Assembly: GCA_907163375.1 (NCBI GenBank)
Contig: CAJQUW010012909.1
Coordinates: forward strand, 62,001-126,000
Direction of reading: 5' to 3'
Length of the DNA: 64,000 bases
Source: Prostheceraeus crozeri
Taxonomy: Eukaryota; Platyhelminthes; Polycladida; Euryleptidae
Shown here: positions 30,601 to 42,269 of the stretch, piece by piece
Position numbering within the stretch: position 1 is the stretch's first letter
How the letters are laid out: each line of letters opens with the position of its first letter
The notes under the pieces: generated by a model
Seen by the model: the letters and a program-made list of their open reading frames with translations, nothing else
The model's database searches: none
Told to the model about the DNA's origin: nothing
Position numbers and translations under genes: made by a program

Positions 30601-31127
30601 TTGATGAAACAAACTTTGGTCAGGGTCCCAGGTCGATATGCGACACTTTGGAAAAATTTTCAAAATTTTGTCCATACAAAGTCACTCTGACACTAAGGAT
30701 TTTTCCAGGTGAGCTCCGACCTAAAATCTTGTAACAGCTCTAACTTTTGAACGGCTGGTCCGATTGACTTGCAACAAAAATGTCACCGAGCAGTTTTTTC
30801 TCCTCTTTCAAACGAGTATCTATAAGACAAAATCCGTCCACTAGAACCAAAATTAGAAGACTGCTGCCGAGAGGGGGGTCGGAAAAATTTTGTTTACCCA
30901 ACTTTTGACGAGAAACACGATGGGAGGGGTCTCGCACCGAAATCCCACCCTTCCAACCTGGCCGGCACACCACGCCAACCTCTCGCTACGCCGTCGCTCC
31001 AGAGGGGGGGAGTCAGACGCGAAGCAACACGGCGGCGGACCACGGCCGACTCGTCTGACAGGAGAGGGGGGACGTCAGCGACGGCGGCCATCTTGCGCGG
31101 TCCAGTGGTGTAGATTTACTTACTACT
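30580..31127 (-). repeat. Right terminal inverted repeat of element B
   Basis: Reverse complement of 7217-7755. Ends ...ttacttactact at 31127, immediately followed by target duplication caaaca (31128-31133). Confidence 0.92.
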
Positions 31128-31133
31128 CAAACA

Positions 31134-31500
31134 TATGAACATATTTTGAATCTATGGATTTGTCATGTAATTATGCTTTCGGTACAAAAGTTTTGCTGCA
31201 TTCATAGAACGCGATTTAATTGTCATCATCAAACTCAATTTTTCCCATTGAAGTCCTGATATGGATATGCTAAATTGTACATCATTCTTTCTAATAACTT
31301 GCAGATGGCAGACCTAAACGGGAGTTTTAAACTGCACTTTGAATATGTGATGGATCATCTTCAGTTATCAAAATAATGTTTCTAGGCAATGGTGTGCTTT
31401 CAAAGTTATGACTTTATTAAATTTGAGTCGATTAGTTTGCATCAAAAAGTGACAATAATACATTAGAGTAATGATTGTCCGGGAGACCACCCTGCTGAGC
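31134..31500. other. Flank right of element B
   Basis: No ORF, repeat or transposon signal is visible here. Confidence 0.5.
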
Positions 31501-31539
31501 AGGTGAAGCAAAATTTTTTCTATGGCAGACGACCGTTAA

Positions 31540-31920
31540 TAGGCCAACCGAAAAAAGTTATTGAATTTTTGATGCGTCTCATTTGCTTAAGTTAATGGGA
31601 AATCTATTGCATGACTATCAAATTCTTTCTTTCAAAGATTCTGATGGCGCATTTCATAAAATTGAATGGATTTACATTGAAAATCTTCATGAATTGCAAA
31701 CAAATGATTCATTGATTCTAGCAAATACGTTGGGAGTAAAACATATTCATTACAAACGGGCACTTATGAAGGTGTTCTTTTCATAGAAGAAACGTTCATC
31801 TATAACTACAAAAGCGCTTAATCACAGATATTTGAATTGATGAGCTTCCACAGAAAGTTCTTGCAATTTTATCAAGCTGCAATTACGATGACTGAATATG
31901 CAGATGAATCAGAACCCGTA
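31540..31920 (+). pseudogene. P-element/THAP9-type transposase fragment
   Basis: The frame 31583-31786 reads GAFHKIEWIYIENLHELQ ... LANTLGVKHIHYKRALMKVFFS, matching the P-element transposase block with I-W--I--LHELQ, ANKL-R-HI and KMKV. Frames break immediately after. No termini found. Remnant only. Confidence 0.55.
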
Positions 31921-32133
31921 CGTACTGCGTTATTACTTATATAAATAATAATAATGATAATTCGTTTATTTCATTGAAGCCCCAATATTGGGAATCGTGG
32001 GGCTATGATAACATAATACACGTTGCTTATCAAATGTAGAACACATATAAGAAACAAATAACGAACAGCAAAAAAGGAAAAAGAACAATGAAAGTCAAAT
32101 TCAACATGATAGAACGATTAAGACGACGATTGA

Positions 32134-33772
32134 TCATAAAGTAAAACCACAGTTAGCCAGTTTAGACATAACGTAAACGAATGATCTACTGACGAGTGAA
32201 TTTGAGCATAAAGGTAGACGAAACTTTTGAGAATGTGTCAGTCTTGGTAGCAACAAATGATGAAGAGGGTGGTCATCATCATGAATCATCCTTTGAAATA
32301 ATCTCCATCCAATTATCATACGACGATAGTCCAGGGGAACAAACGAGGAACAATCACATCTGCTTGACCCACAGATAATACGGTGAGAACGTCTTTGGAC
32401 ATTATTCATAATATCAGATTGAGTCATATTGAGACCCACGAGCAAAGGCACACAGTACTCTAAGAGATTTCTGATGCATGCAGTGTAAATAGACACTAGC
32501 TCATCTTTCTCAAAGTAAGGTTTAACATGTCTTAAAACATACAATTGTGAAGAGGCTGGCCTAGATATGATTTCAGAATGCCTTTTCCATGATAGTTTAT
32601 AATCGAAAGTTACTCCCAACAGTTTCAGCTCATTCACGGAAGGAGACTCATCTAATTCCAAATGAGAGAGATTGATATTCGAAGATAAACCAATCATCAT
32701 CTGTCTGCTCTTGGATACTTTCACATTCATTTTATTGATAGTCATCCATTCCCTAACATAATCGACGGCTTTCAGGAGCGGGCTTTGAATATTTGCCCTG
32801 CCGACAGCCCCACATATTATGATGTCGTCAGCATATTTGACCATGATACATGATCTACCACTCATCTGTAAATCGGATACGAAGTAATTGAAGAGCTGAG
32901 GTCCCACTGAAGACCCTTGAGGAACGCCGCTTACCATCCTTTGAACACTACTGGAAGACGATGACCATCTCACTTTTTGGAATCGGTCTGAGAGATAATT
33001 TCCAATGAAAGATATCAGAAAAGGACTGAAACGGTCTTCTAGGGCCTATCATCTTCTGAATCACAAGTCGATGCGACAAACGATCAAAACCCTTTTTTCC
33101 ATGTCTAAAGAAAGAAGATAGCAAGCAATAGTTTCAGGGTCAGATATGGCGTTTGAGATAAATTGAGTCACCTCAATGAGAGCACATGTCGTAGAGCTAT
33201 GACGACGGTAAGCAAATTGCAGCGGATCAGATCTTTCTTCAAATTCATGTCCAACTCTCTTCATGAGTTCTTTTTCGAATATGCGAGCAGGCATGGGCAA
33301 CAGTGATATGGGTCAAGTATCCGACAAGGTTGGTTTATGAGATTTAGGCAATGGAACGATGTCTGCAACCTTCCACAAGCGTGGTAAGATGAGATGAGGC
33401 ATTGAAGATTCGGCATAATGGATCAGAAAGGACTGAAGATAATTTAATCCAAATAACAGACGCAATACCGTCGGAGCCCAGAGATTTTCGAGGATTTACT
33501 TGATTTAACAGTCTTTGTACTTCACTCGAATTAAATATGAAAGGAACAGTGTAAGGCAATGGTTGTATTGATATAGGATCAGACTGCATCATCGATGTGT
33601 AATTATTATTCAAGGTTTCTAAGATATTCTGTATATTCATTTCAGGGCAGCATTTGGGCAACCAATCTGGATCTTTAGAAGTTCCAAGAATCTCATTTTT
33701 TATCTTCCATATTGACTTGTTTTGATTTTGCATGCGACGACCCCAATCCCGTTTAGCTTTATAAATATACAA
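32134..33772 (-). pseudogene. LINE ORF2 reverse transcriptase part
   Basis: Three frames: 33344-33772 (NPRKSLGSDGIASVIW, RT1), 33061-33300 (FAYRRHSSTTCAL, RT2-3) and 32134-32973 (GVPQGSSVGPQLF; catalytic KYADDII; LKLLGVTFDYKLSW). Frameshifts lie between them. The C-terminal connection domain is present to the end. Confidence 0.85.
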
Positions 33773-33963
33773 TTTGACTTTATCTCGATAATGGATATAC
33801 AGGGTGCGAGAAAAGTCTTTGCGGATTTTGATAACTTTATATTTAGTTATTGTATGGTGAATTGTTTTACTTTATTTTCATTTTTCTTTGAACAAACCCA
33901 TCTAGAAATAAAAACTAAACATTCCATGTACTCATTGACATTTATATTCTTCAAATAGCTCAC

Positions 33964-35591
33964 CAGTGTCCGGATTCTAGAATTTCGAAATTTTCGTGCA
34001 TCCCGAAAATTTTCGTGCATGATATATATAGAAAAAAGTCACCTTTCTGAATAGTATGATCCCAGACAGCACTATTTCGTTGCAAAGCCGCTTCAGAGCT
34101 ATTTTACACATTCATATTTAATTCCTCATCATTGCATAAGAACTTAAAGTTAGACTGACATGCAGTACTGTAATGTACTAAAATGTACATCTGAGTGAAT
34201 GCACGTAAAATTGATGTAAGCTACCCAGGGTAACAAGAATCCTGCTCACATTTTAATTTGCAAATTACATGCGAACATTCAACTGCCAGATGCAATTAAA
34301 GATAGAGTAAACGAAACTGCCACTGAGTATAGAGTTTCGATTTAACTTATTTTAAGGGTTGATGGAGGTATTTCAAAAAAGTATGCATATCCAATTATCA
34401 TGAAAGTAATTACTTTGGTAGGAAGGGCGTATGCCTATTATGTTAACAGATAGAACGAGTATACAGTATAATAAATCGTATACTTATGTATCACTAAACA
34501 AATTGAAACAACAAATTTAGTACGGTAAGAGCATATTGCTATTTGCTAAGATTACTAATCAGCTGACGCTGTCCAGTATCTTTGGCCATTGTTCTGAAAG
34601 TCTACATGGAAGTTCACCAGATAAGTCACTTTGGTATTTTTGGTATCTTTGGAAGGGAGGAGCTCGGCTGCTTTCCGTTTCAAAACAGTCTCTACGACAC
34701 GTTCGCATTCTTTTTCCTTCTTCTTTGTGAGAGAGAGTCTTTTTCAGCTCTAAGGCGACTTTTCTTTTTCATCTTCTAATGTCTTCTTTTGCAATTCTTC
34801 AAGGAGGCGGCGCTTCTCCAACTGGTCTTCAAGTTTTTTCTGTATTTCCTTCTGCGTGGAAGTGAGATGATCATCCAAACTGGGAGTACGAAAATCGCTT
34901 TGATCAACTTCATCAAAATGGGAAATTTGCCGGAGTTGTCGACCATTGTCCAAAAGTCAATTAATTGTTCGCTTGAAAGATCAGCGGCTGGAACCAGTGT
35001 GTATATTCGACAACATTGTTCACGTCATCCTTCACAGAATCACATATGAATAAGTGTCAATTTCGAATGTTCTTGAAGTTTCCATTAAAGAGCACAAAGC
35101 TGCGAAACTGAGACAAGTTAACGTAAATACCTTTTAACTCCAGCAATAATATTGAGTATATGATCTGAAATATGAGAATAAGTTTTCAACCTAAAAAATG
35201 TGCACAGCCTTTATTTACCTTCAATAAATATTTGTCATATTTGAACCCTGATTCTTATCAAAAGATAATTATATAATCATGTCGTTTTTTAGAATATCGT
35301 ATCTTGTTATCTGTAAAATGTATCTTTCTCTGAGACAGAATGTATCTTAAATGTGGCAGACAGCTTACAGTTTCCACTCATTTCACCAAGTACTGTACTC
35401 TACGCACTCGGTAGAATACAGTAACACCGGTAATCTACAAAAATCTATCAAAAATGATGTATACTGAAAAAAACTGAACGATGCAAAAATTCGTGCAATC
35501 CACATCACGATTTTCGTGCATCGACCGTAATTTTCGTGCATTCGTGCATGATTCGTGCATGCACGAATTTCGTGTGTGAATCCGGACACTG
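33964..35591. mobile_element. hAT-like non-autonomous element, 1628 bp, 8-bp duplication
   Basis: Termini cagtgtccggattc (33964) and gaatccggacactg (ending 35591). Identical 8-bp flanks tagctcac at 33956-33963 and 35592-35599. Subterminal ttcgtgcat repeats at both ends. No hAT transposase. It interrupts the mariner transposase 3' region. Confidence 0.9.
34750..34953 (-). CDS. Coiled-coil ORF inside the hAT element (possible captured exon)
   Basis: 67-codon frame with a charged coiled coil (TQKEIQKKLEDQLEKRRLLE) after FDEVDQSDFRTPSLDDHL. It does not resemble a transposase. Codon pattern looks protein-coding, so a captured host gene piece is possible. No homology search was possible. Confidence 0.3.
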   Translation of the reverse strand: MDNGRQLRQISHFDEVDQSDFRTPSLDDHLTSTQKEIQKKLEDQLEKRRLLEELQKKTLEDEKEKSP

Positions 35592-36593
35592 TAGCTCACC
35601 GTCATGCTCAATGCACTTCAGAAAATGTTTCTGAAAATTCCTCAACGAATCACGGTAGTAAGAGAGAGCAATGTTGTTCATTTGTCGCTCAATCTCTTCT
35701 CGCAAGTCCTGAATGTTCCTGTAAATAAAACCTGGAGGATAAGCCAATTGCCGCAGGTGACTCCAGAACCAAAAGTCGCAGGGTGTCAAGTCCGGCGATC
35801 TTGCTGGCCATTCAATAGGTCCTCTCCTGCCGATCCAGCGATTGGACAAATGAGTCTCTAGAATTTGACGCGCTGAAAGAGAGTAATGGGGAGGCGCTCC
35901 GTCTTGCTGGAACAGAAGGGTTCTTCCAGTGCCACGAGAGAAATAAGGAACGACTTGGTTCAACAGAAGATCAGAATATCTCTTTCCATTCATGGTTTCT
36001 GAACTGATATCGTAGAGAAGAAGTCCGGAATAGCCTATACAGGCCCACACGGTGAGGCTATGAGTCTTGCCTGGGTTGGTCATTCTAATATTCGGGTTCG
36101 TCGTAGTCCAGAAGTGCACATTGTGCTTGTTGATGTTGCCTGTCAACGACATGACACACTCGTCCGAAAATGTTAGCTTTCGGAGGAAAGCAGGATCTTC
36201 TCTCGATTTTCTCCCTCCTCATTTCTTCACAAAATTGTAAGCGGCGGTCTTCGTCCCCATCACAAAGAAATTGAGAATATAGCGGCTTGTATGGATGATA
36301 ATGCTCGGCTTTTAGAACTTTTCGGACAGTGAAATCAGAGATCCCGATATCGCTCTTGTCGAAGTTGAAAGATTTTCAGTGACAGCTTCAATTACCTTTT
36401 GCCTGTTTTCATCTCCAGATGCTGTTATGGGTCTGCCACTTCTGGGTCGGTCGTGGGACAGGCTGCCGGTTTCAAGAAGTTTGTTCTTCCAAATACAAGA
36501 TTGTTCTCTGAATTGACGAGCACTTTCTTCACAGTTGAAAGAAATGGCCCACGATGTGCAATAAACTTTTTCTATTGTCGAGAATTCCATCAC
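35505..36593 (-). pseudogene. Mariner-type DDxD/E transposase
   Basis: The N-terminal helix-turn-helix part (36312-36593; QFREQSCIWKNKLLETG, RPRSGRPIT) and catalytic part (35505-36152) are in different frames. Motifs LLFQQDGAPPHYS and WPARSPDLTPCDFWFWSHL. Frame breaks near 36150-36310 and C-terminal disruption at the hAT insertion (35600) make it inactive. Confidence 0.85.
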
Positions 36594-37479
36594 AATATCA
36601 AATTACTCACATCCATCAGTGTATCGAGTTTATAAACACAGTGTATAAAATGTATTGATTAAAATTAAAAATCTCGTAGTAAGATTCAAATGTGAAATCT
36701 ATGCTGGTCAGCAAAAATAAGTAGCATAGCTTTTCAAGGCATAACATTTATTAAAGTTAATCATCCATGGTTTAGTCCGTCATTTAATGATCGATTCTCG
36801 AAGTTAGATTTAAATTTGAAATCTATGGAGCTCAGCAAAAACGAGTGGCATAGCTATTTGAAGCACAACTTCGTTGATTTGATTAAAATGAGATCAAATC
36901 ACGTAGCTAGATTCAAATGTGAAATCCATGGAGCTCAGGAAAAACAAGTGGCATAGCTTTTTAAAGCATCGAAAATAGCACATTGAAATGCCGAGTTTAC
37001 AAAACGTATGGAAAGTAATCAATTTAAATTTTGTTGATTGTATAGCATAAAGCTCACTATGTGTTAAATCTGAAGACTTGGCATGCATAATAGTCGAGTG
37101 ACAGAGTTATCTACAAACGCATTGCCACATATTGGTCACTGAAGAAATGATATTTGATCATTGAATAGCAAAATATAAAGTTGACAAAAATCCGCAAGGA
37201 CTTTTCTCGCAACCTGTACGTTGGCCAGTTTCGAGATCGATACGCTTCATAACGCTTGTTAATCAAAACCTTTATCGTTGATGTTATCCATGGTTTGTCA
37301 CGACTGCTCTTCTGTATGTAATCACAAGGTAGAGATAACAGACTGTCATTGAGTAAACGGTAAAAAAGAGTACACATATCGTCGAGGCTCAGGGATGAGA
37401 AAAGGGATTCGAAGTTCAAGGTGTCAAAATAACTGATAACAGTTTGAAAGTTGGATTCACGAATGTCAAATACTTTCGT

Positions 37480-38150
37480 TCATTTTGTCTGCTCAGGAAA
37501 ACGATGTATTGAGTCAATGTGAACTACGGCGTGATCACTGGATGCCAGAGGAGAATGATAGACTGGTACATGATAATAGGGTATCAGACCTTCCGGTAAC
37601 AACATAAGATCCAGTAGAGCTTCATTTCGTGTTGGTTCTCTTACAACATTCTCCAAAGAAAAATTTATTTCTATGTCAATGATATCAATCCTGTTGAAGT
37701 CTCCAACAATGTAAATATGATGATTCCCAAACGAGTCCAACTGTTCATCTAGCAGGGTAGTAATATATTCAAGAGCTGATTTTGTCTTGGAAGAATTCAT
37801 GGATTGTCCGTGAGGAAAATACAGAGTCAACAGAAAACACGAAAAATGCTTTTCAGTTACTCGTAACAGCAGAAGTTCGATGTCACTATTTTCCGATGTA
37901 CGTTGAATCAAATCAACCTTAAAATTGGATTTAACCCAAGTACATATGCCGCCACCTTTACGACCGTTACGATCAGCCCGAAAAACATTGTAACCATTTT
38001 AATGAATAACACAGTCGGCTATTGATTCACTTAGCCAGGATTCCGTAACACAAACAAAATCACTATGAGCATCCGAAATGAAAACAGAAAGTTGATCAGT
38101 CTTGTTCAGAATAGATCGAGCATTTGTCAGAGAAATCGATGGAAGACAGA
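37480..38150 (-). pseudogene. LINE ORF2 apurinic-type endonuclease
   Basis: Frame 37480-37911 contains YIVGDFNRIDI and SSDHAVVHID, the metal-binding motifs of APE endonucleases. Upstream codons to about 38150 read NARSILNKTDQL and GRKGGGICTWV but with a stop near 38000. Continues downstream into 37111-37419. Confidence 0.8.
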
Positions 38151-38157
38151 TTCGGCG

Positions 38158-39042
38158 TCACTGAGAATGTCTGAGAACGATTTTTCCTCGGCGTAATATC
38201 ACGTCTTCACCGGCATCTCTCCTCATCTTGACTTCTTCATTCAAACGCTTGTTATGTTCCAGCTGAGAATACGTGAGATCTGGGCGAACAAATATTTTTC
38301 TATATGATTCACTCTCTTTAAGCTGCTTCGCATTCTGAAGGCAGCTTCGTCGAAGCTCTGCTGTTTTAAAACGCAGTTTAACTGGCCGTGGACGCCTGGA
38401 ATCGATCCTTGTCTTGCCAACACGTTCAAAGGAGAGAACATTCTCCTCCTCCAAGTCTACTTTATCAAGAAGATTAGAAATTATGGCACTTTCTTGTTGC
38501 TTCGCATCCTCAAGAGAATCTGTCACAGGTTCCGGCAATCCGAAGACGATGACGTTGCATCTTTTTTCCTTTCGCTGCTCATATTCATCGATTGCAGTAT
38601 GAATGGTTTTTCCGATATCATTGAATTGTTCATTAACATGTTCACGAAGAAACGTTAATTCTTTTTCAATAATTGTGAAACGATGAATAATATCACAAAT
38701 GTTGACGGATTTACATTGATTGCACTGATAGATAAGATTATCGCAGTTGACAATAGATTTAAGTACGCTCGCAGAAATGCCAGCACAGTCCTTTCTAGCG
38801 TGAAAGTTCTTCATGCATATGCTGCACTTCACGGAATCACCTTCGATGACAGTCTCGCAGCTACTGCACGTACATTGATGTTTGATGACGTCACTGCCTT
38901 TACGGGACATCGTGAAAGAATGGAAGTGAACACGGATCAAGGTACAGCGATGCAAATGGAAAAAAATCCAAATTGTTCCCAATCCACAAGGCAAAGACCA
39001 GAAACAAGCAGACCTTGAGATTGCTGAGGACAAGCCGATCAC
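38158..39042 (-). CDS. LINE ORF1 with PHD-like zinc finger and coiled coil, 294 aa
   Basis: Residues about 50-120 hold a CxxC ... CxxC ... H ... C ... CxxC PHD-type finger (CSSCETVIEG, CSICMKNFHAR). A coiled coil (HRFTIIEKELTFLREHV) and an RRM-like/transposase-22-like C-terminal part (NVIVFGLPE, RPRPVKLRF) follow. Typical of CR1/L2/jockey ORF1, an RNA-binding chaperone. Frame intact; likely start is an internal ATG (MSRKGSDVIKHQ, 38910). Confidence 0.75.
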   Translation of the reverse strand: MIGLSSAISRSACFWSLPCGLGTIWIFFHLHRCTLIRVHFHSFTMSRKGSDVIKHQCTCSSCETVIEGDSVKCSICMKNFHARKDCAGISASVLKSIVNCDNLIYQCNQCKSVNICDIIHRFTIIEKELTFLREHVNEQFNDIGKTIHTAIDEYEQRKEKRCNVIVFGLPEPVTDSLEDAKQQESAIISNLLDKVDLEEENVLSFERVGKTRIDSRRPRPVKLRFKTAELRRSCLQNAKQLKESESYRKIFVRPDLTYSQLEHNKRLNEEVKMRRDAGEDVILRRGKIVLRHSQ

Positions 39043-39060
39043 AAAGATATAAAAATTATC

Positions 39061-40430
39061 GTCAAAGGCCGCAGTGAAAGGTCAATAATTTTCGGAAAGA
39101 GGCAATGAAGCGAGAGAGCAGCAAGATACAACCGTCGCGCACAAACGCTAAAAAAAAACACGCTAAACACAAATGGAACTGGTGTAAATGTCTACTTTTT
39201 ATCATATGAGCTTCTAATCGTTTTTATCAATGAATAATTGCCGCGACTTTAACAGTATCCTCCAACTTCTTGCCGAAGTATTTTTTAGACACAAAATACA
39301 CCCCAGTATATTTCTGACAAGAGACAATGACTTGCTTACCGGCTTCACGCGCTGTTGATCAGAGCAGACCGTCTTATCTAATCCTGTGTCTGGCGACAAC
39401 TGAAGTCTGGTTTACTCACTCGATTAGTTACTTTCACCAAGTAAAATTTCATCACGTTGGATGAAAAGCTGCATGAATATTATGAAAATCCAGATTTCCC
39501 TTTTCACGTTGCGCAATGTCATATTTCAGACTCGTGGCGCGTCTGCCCGGGTTTCTCTTAGCCTAACTAATAACTTTCTCGTCTGTATCAAACAGGTCGA
39601 CCATCTCACATGCTTCATTACGCAATTTCTACACAAAGTGACGTTATGAGTTTGTCAATGAAATTCTCTTTCAAGACAATAAGCTACCACAAGTTTGGAA
39701 GACAACTTGACCAAACTTACTCGACCTAGCTTACTGTGCAATAACCATTACATGTACTTGTTGTATTATTCTTACTAGCAGCAGCACAAAGCTCAATCAA
39801 TACTTGCCTCCGCACCAGTCAGTCGGTAATGATGTATAATAGCGGATTAGGAAGTAAGTCTGTTTAACGTTTTCCAAGAATCCACAGGCTTGCAGAACCG
39901 AAATATATCTATTTGAAATATGAGCACTTAAACAAAATACACCCAAAACATCTAAATGTACCGTAAGTTAATAGAGTACCGTTGTGCTTCAAAAATGTCT
40001 TCATATACAGAAAATGAAGGGAAATTTCAGCGTCAACAAGTAGGCTCACTCTGTGTGAAGTAAGGGAGAAACAAGTGTATTCCGTTAGTGCTCACAAAAT
40101 ACGGGAATATAGAAGAATAAAACATCTGTTCCATGATAATGTTGCTGATTGATTGGGGACACTAATCGATATTCAAATGCTGCATTACCATACATGCTAT
40201 GCAATCGCCACTTATAGCATTATTCATATGATGACAATTGTGGCGTACTACATGTCATAACTTTCATCGTTATGGAAATTTCTGCATAAACGGCTGGCTA
40301 AATTTATAAGCATCGGCGCGCTACTGGCGTAATTGTTGCTTATGGGGCAAATATTTAGAGATGCCGTCAGTCGCCGTTACGGTAGGGGTTTTATTGGGTA
40401 TGGGTCACCTCAAGTGGTGTCCTCACCTTG
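39061..40430. other. Gene-free stretch
   Basis: Only short frames. AT-rich sequence without recognisable transposon ends or repeats. Confidence 0.5.
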
Positions 40431-40621
40431 CCAATCCTCAAAAAAGTGGTGCCCACGACAACCCATATGACCCATTCCTGAGCCAGCGTGGGGCCGTCAG
40501 AAGCGTGTTACTAGGGATAGGAATGCCTCTTACTTGTTGAAAGACTAAACCTCCGAAAGTAACAAAAACTTCACTCATAATGAACTTAATGGCTTCTTTA
40601 AATTTATCCTCAGTGAATACG

Positions 40622-41431
40622 CTATAACCTTGACACCTGACACCAGATAAAAAAATTTTTTTCAAAACCTACATACAAATATTTCCTATTAGAATCGTTG
40701 AAAATTAAGTCGAGCAGGTCGGAAATGTGAGTAATGACATCTTTATGATCCAGATTGGTGTACAAAGTGGAAAAATCGAAAATTTGTACGTCAAATGCTG
40801 TAATGTTTTGAATTTTATTGAGGAATTCAGTGGACGATACTATGCTCCAATAACAGTTAATACCACTATTACTATGAATTGCGTTACAATACTTCCTAAA
40901 ATGGTCTCTGATAACAAACAAACCTTTATTAATCTCAATGGAAAGTTGCTTAGTAGTACAGTGCCTAGCACCAGCTATAAAGCGAAATTTGAAAGGATTT
41001 TTATGTAATTTTGGTATCCAATATAATTTTGGGAGTTTTTCATCATCTTTTCTACAAAGGGTGCTGAATAATTTACTCATAGAATCCTTATGCCTCTTAA
41101 CTAAATCACTAGGAGACACATCATATGGAATGTAAGCACTATTACCAATAGGGGCTAGTGAGTTAAGATCGAATCCAAGTTCTTGTAATAAGACCATAAC
41201 GTAAAATTTTTTACAGATGAATGCGTAATTACTATTAGCTTTGTCTACGTTAGTTATTATAAAATGCTGATGATAATACTTCAAATCTCTGCTGAAATTA
41301 CGAAAAGATTTAAACTTCGTTTGTAAATTATCTACATTTTTATTTTTATGTATTCTATCTTTAGCTAATACTAGTATCCTGTTTTTCCAAGCCTGAAAGT
41401 GACTGACTGAAAGTTCAAACTTATTGCACAT
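40622..41431 (-). pseudogene. Penelope-like reverse transcriptase, N-terminal to core
   Basis: Continuous 269 codons with the family block KLPKLYWIPKLHKNPFKFRF, RHCTTKQLS and FDFSTLYTNLDHKD. It shifts to the frame 40438-40665 and is truncated near 40522 in the GIP motif, so the catalytic YIDD is absent from this copy. Confidence 0.85.
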
Positions 41432-41742
41432 CTTTGTGATGTGCTTATCTATGGATACAGTTATGCTATCTATAACGTCGTTGTGACGAAGCTCCTGTCC
41501 TGTAGGTTAAAAGTTTGCGGAAAGGTTAAAAGGGTGACAGGGAAATTAAAATGGTCGACTTTATGAAAAACAGATGTAATTGTGCCGCAGTCAGTGATAT
41601 TTATGCTATATCAAGATATTCTACTTGTTTGTTATAACTCCCACTTCTGCTGGCTTCTAGACTAGGTGGGTAAATCTGTGGTATCAAGGAATCAAACTTT
41701 TTATAATTAATAATGCATAAATCGTCGATGTATCTAGAAGTA

Positions 41743-42265
41743 CTAGATAATTAATAATGTAGCTAGACCGTACTTCTGACTCTTAATTAAACTAGTCATA
41801 AAAATAAATTCACAATGTAAAAGAAACAAATCCGCAAGAAGAGGACTGCAATTACCAGCCATAGGAATGCCTCTTACTTGTTGAAAGACTAAACCTCCGA
41901 AAGTAACAAAAACTTCACTTATAATGAACTTAATGGCTTCTTTAAATTTATCCTCAGTGAATACGCTATAACCTTGACACCTGACACCAGATAAAAAAAT
42001 TTTTTTCAAAACCTACATACAAATATTTCCTATTAGAATCGTTGAAAATTAAGTCGAGCAGGTCGGAAATGTGAGTAATGACATCTTTATGATCCAGATT
42101 GGTGTACAAAGTGGAAAAATCGAAAATTTGTACGTCAAATGCTGTAATGTTTTGAATTTTATTGAGGAATTCAGCGGACGATAATATGCTCCAGTAACAG
42201 TTAATACGACTATTACTATGAATTACTATTACTACAAAAGTACATACAGTGCATGCAAGCAGCAA
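41743..42265 (-). pseudogene. Penelope-like reverse transcriptase, core to C-terminus
   Basis: Frames 41966-42265 and 41743-42009 duplicate the adjacent copy and continue past GIPMAGNCSPLLADLFLLH to a YIDD-type motif at about 41730 and a C-terminal palm/thumb-like stretch to about 41480. 5'-truncated near 42240 and frame-shifted. Confidence 0.75.
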
Positions 42266-42269
42266 AGTT

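Larger units (their letters stand above)
7217..31127 (+). mobile_element. Complete Polinton/Maverick element B, 23,911 bp
   Basis: It has terminal inverted repeats of about 540 bp, termini AGTAGTAAGT / ACTTACTACT, and a perfect 6-bp target duplication CAAACA. Gene content matches Polintons: DDE integrase, protein-primed PolB, adenain-type protease, packaging ATPase and capsid-type proteins. Core genes 8.1-20.0 kb are mostly rightward, with a leftward cluster at 15.8-17.0 kb. PolB is leftward (20.2-24.1 kb). A repeat-rich accessory arm fills 24.9-30 kb. Perfect duplication and near-identical TIR tips suggest modest age, but integrase, PolB and others carry nonsense codons, so this copy looks inactive. 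Confidence 0.95.
33800..37216 (-). mobile_element. Tc1/mariner-superfamily transposon, TA target duplication
   Basis: Left end cagggtgcgagaaaagtc at 33800. The inverted right end finishes at 37216 (rc caggttgcgagaaaagtcc); ~50-bp TIRs with mismatches. TA at 33798-33799 and 37217-37218. Length without the nested hAT is about 1.78 kb. Contains the transposase and, near its right side (36650-37080), three copies of a ~90-bp repeat with attcaaatgtgaaatc. Inserted in the LINE ORF2. Confidence 0.85.
31925..39060 (-). mobile_element. Non-LTR retrotransposon (CR1/jockey-type LINE), minus strand, interrupted
   Basis: Reading leftward: ORF1 (38158-39042), endonuclease (about 38150-37480), linker (37111-37419), then reverse transcriptase (33772-32134), and a 3' end in a tatcattattatt microsatellite near 31940. 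A Tc1/mariner element (33800-37216) splits it. Several stops and shifts make it non-functional. Clade call is from motif style and 3' microsatellite, not a search. Confidence 0.8.
40500..42265 (-). mobile_element. Penelope-like element, partial tandem pair
   Basis: The leading unit (42265 down to about 41480) holds RT from the core onward (FDFSTLYTNLDHKD; GGLVFQQVRGIPMAGNCSPL; RYIDDL near 41730). It runs head-to-tail into a second unit (41431 down to 40522) that starts at the RT N-terminus (NVDKANSNYAFICKKFYV; KLPKLYWIPKLHKNP) and stops in GGLVFQQVRGIP. The overlap 40530-40880 versus 41870-42230 is nearly identical. Circularly permuted tandems are typical of Penelope-like elements. GIY-YIG endonuclease not found. 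Confidence 0.82.
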
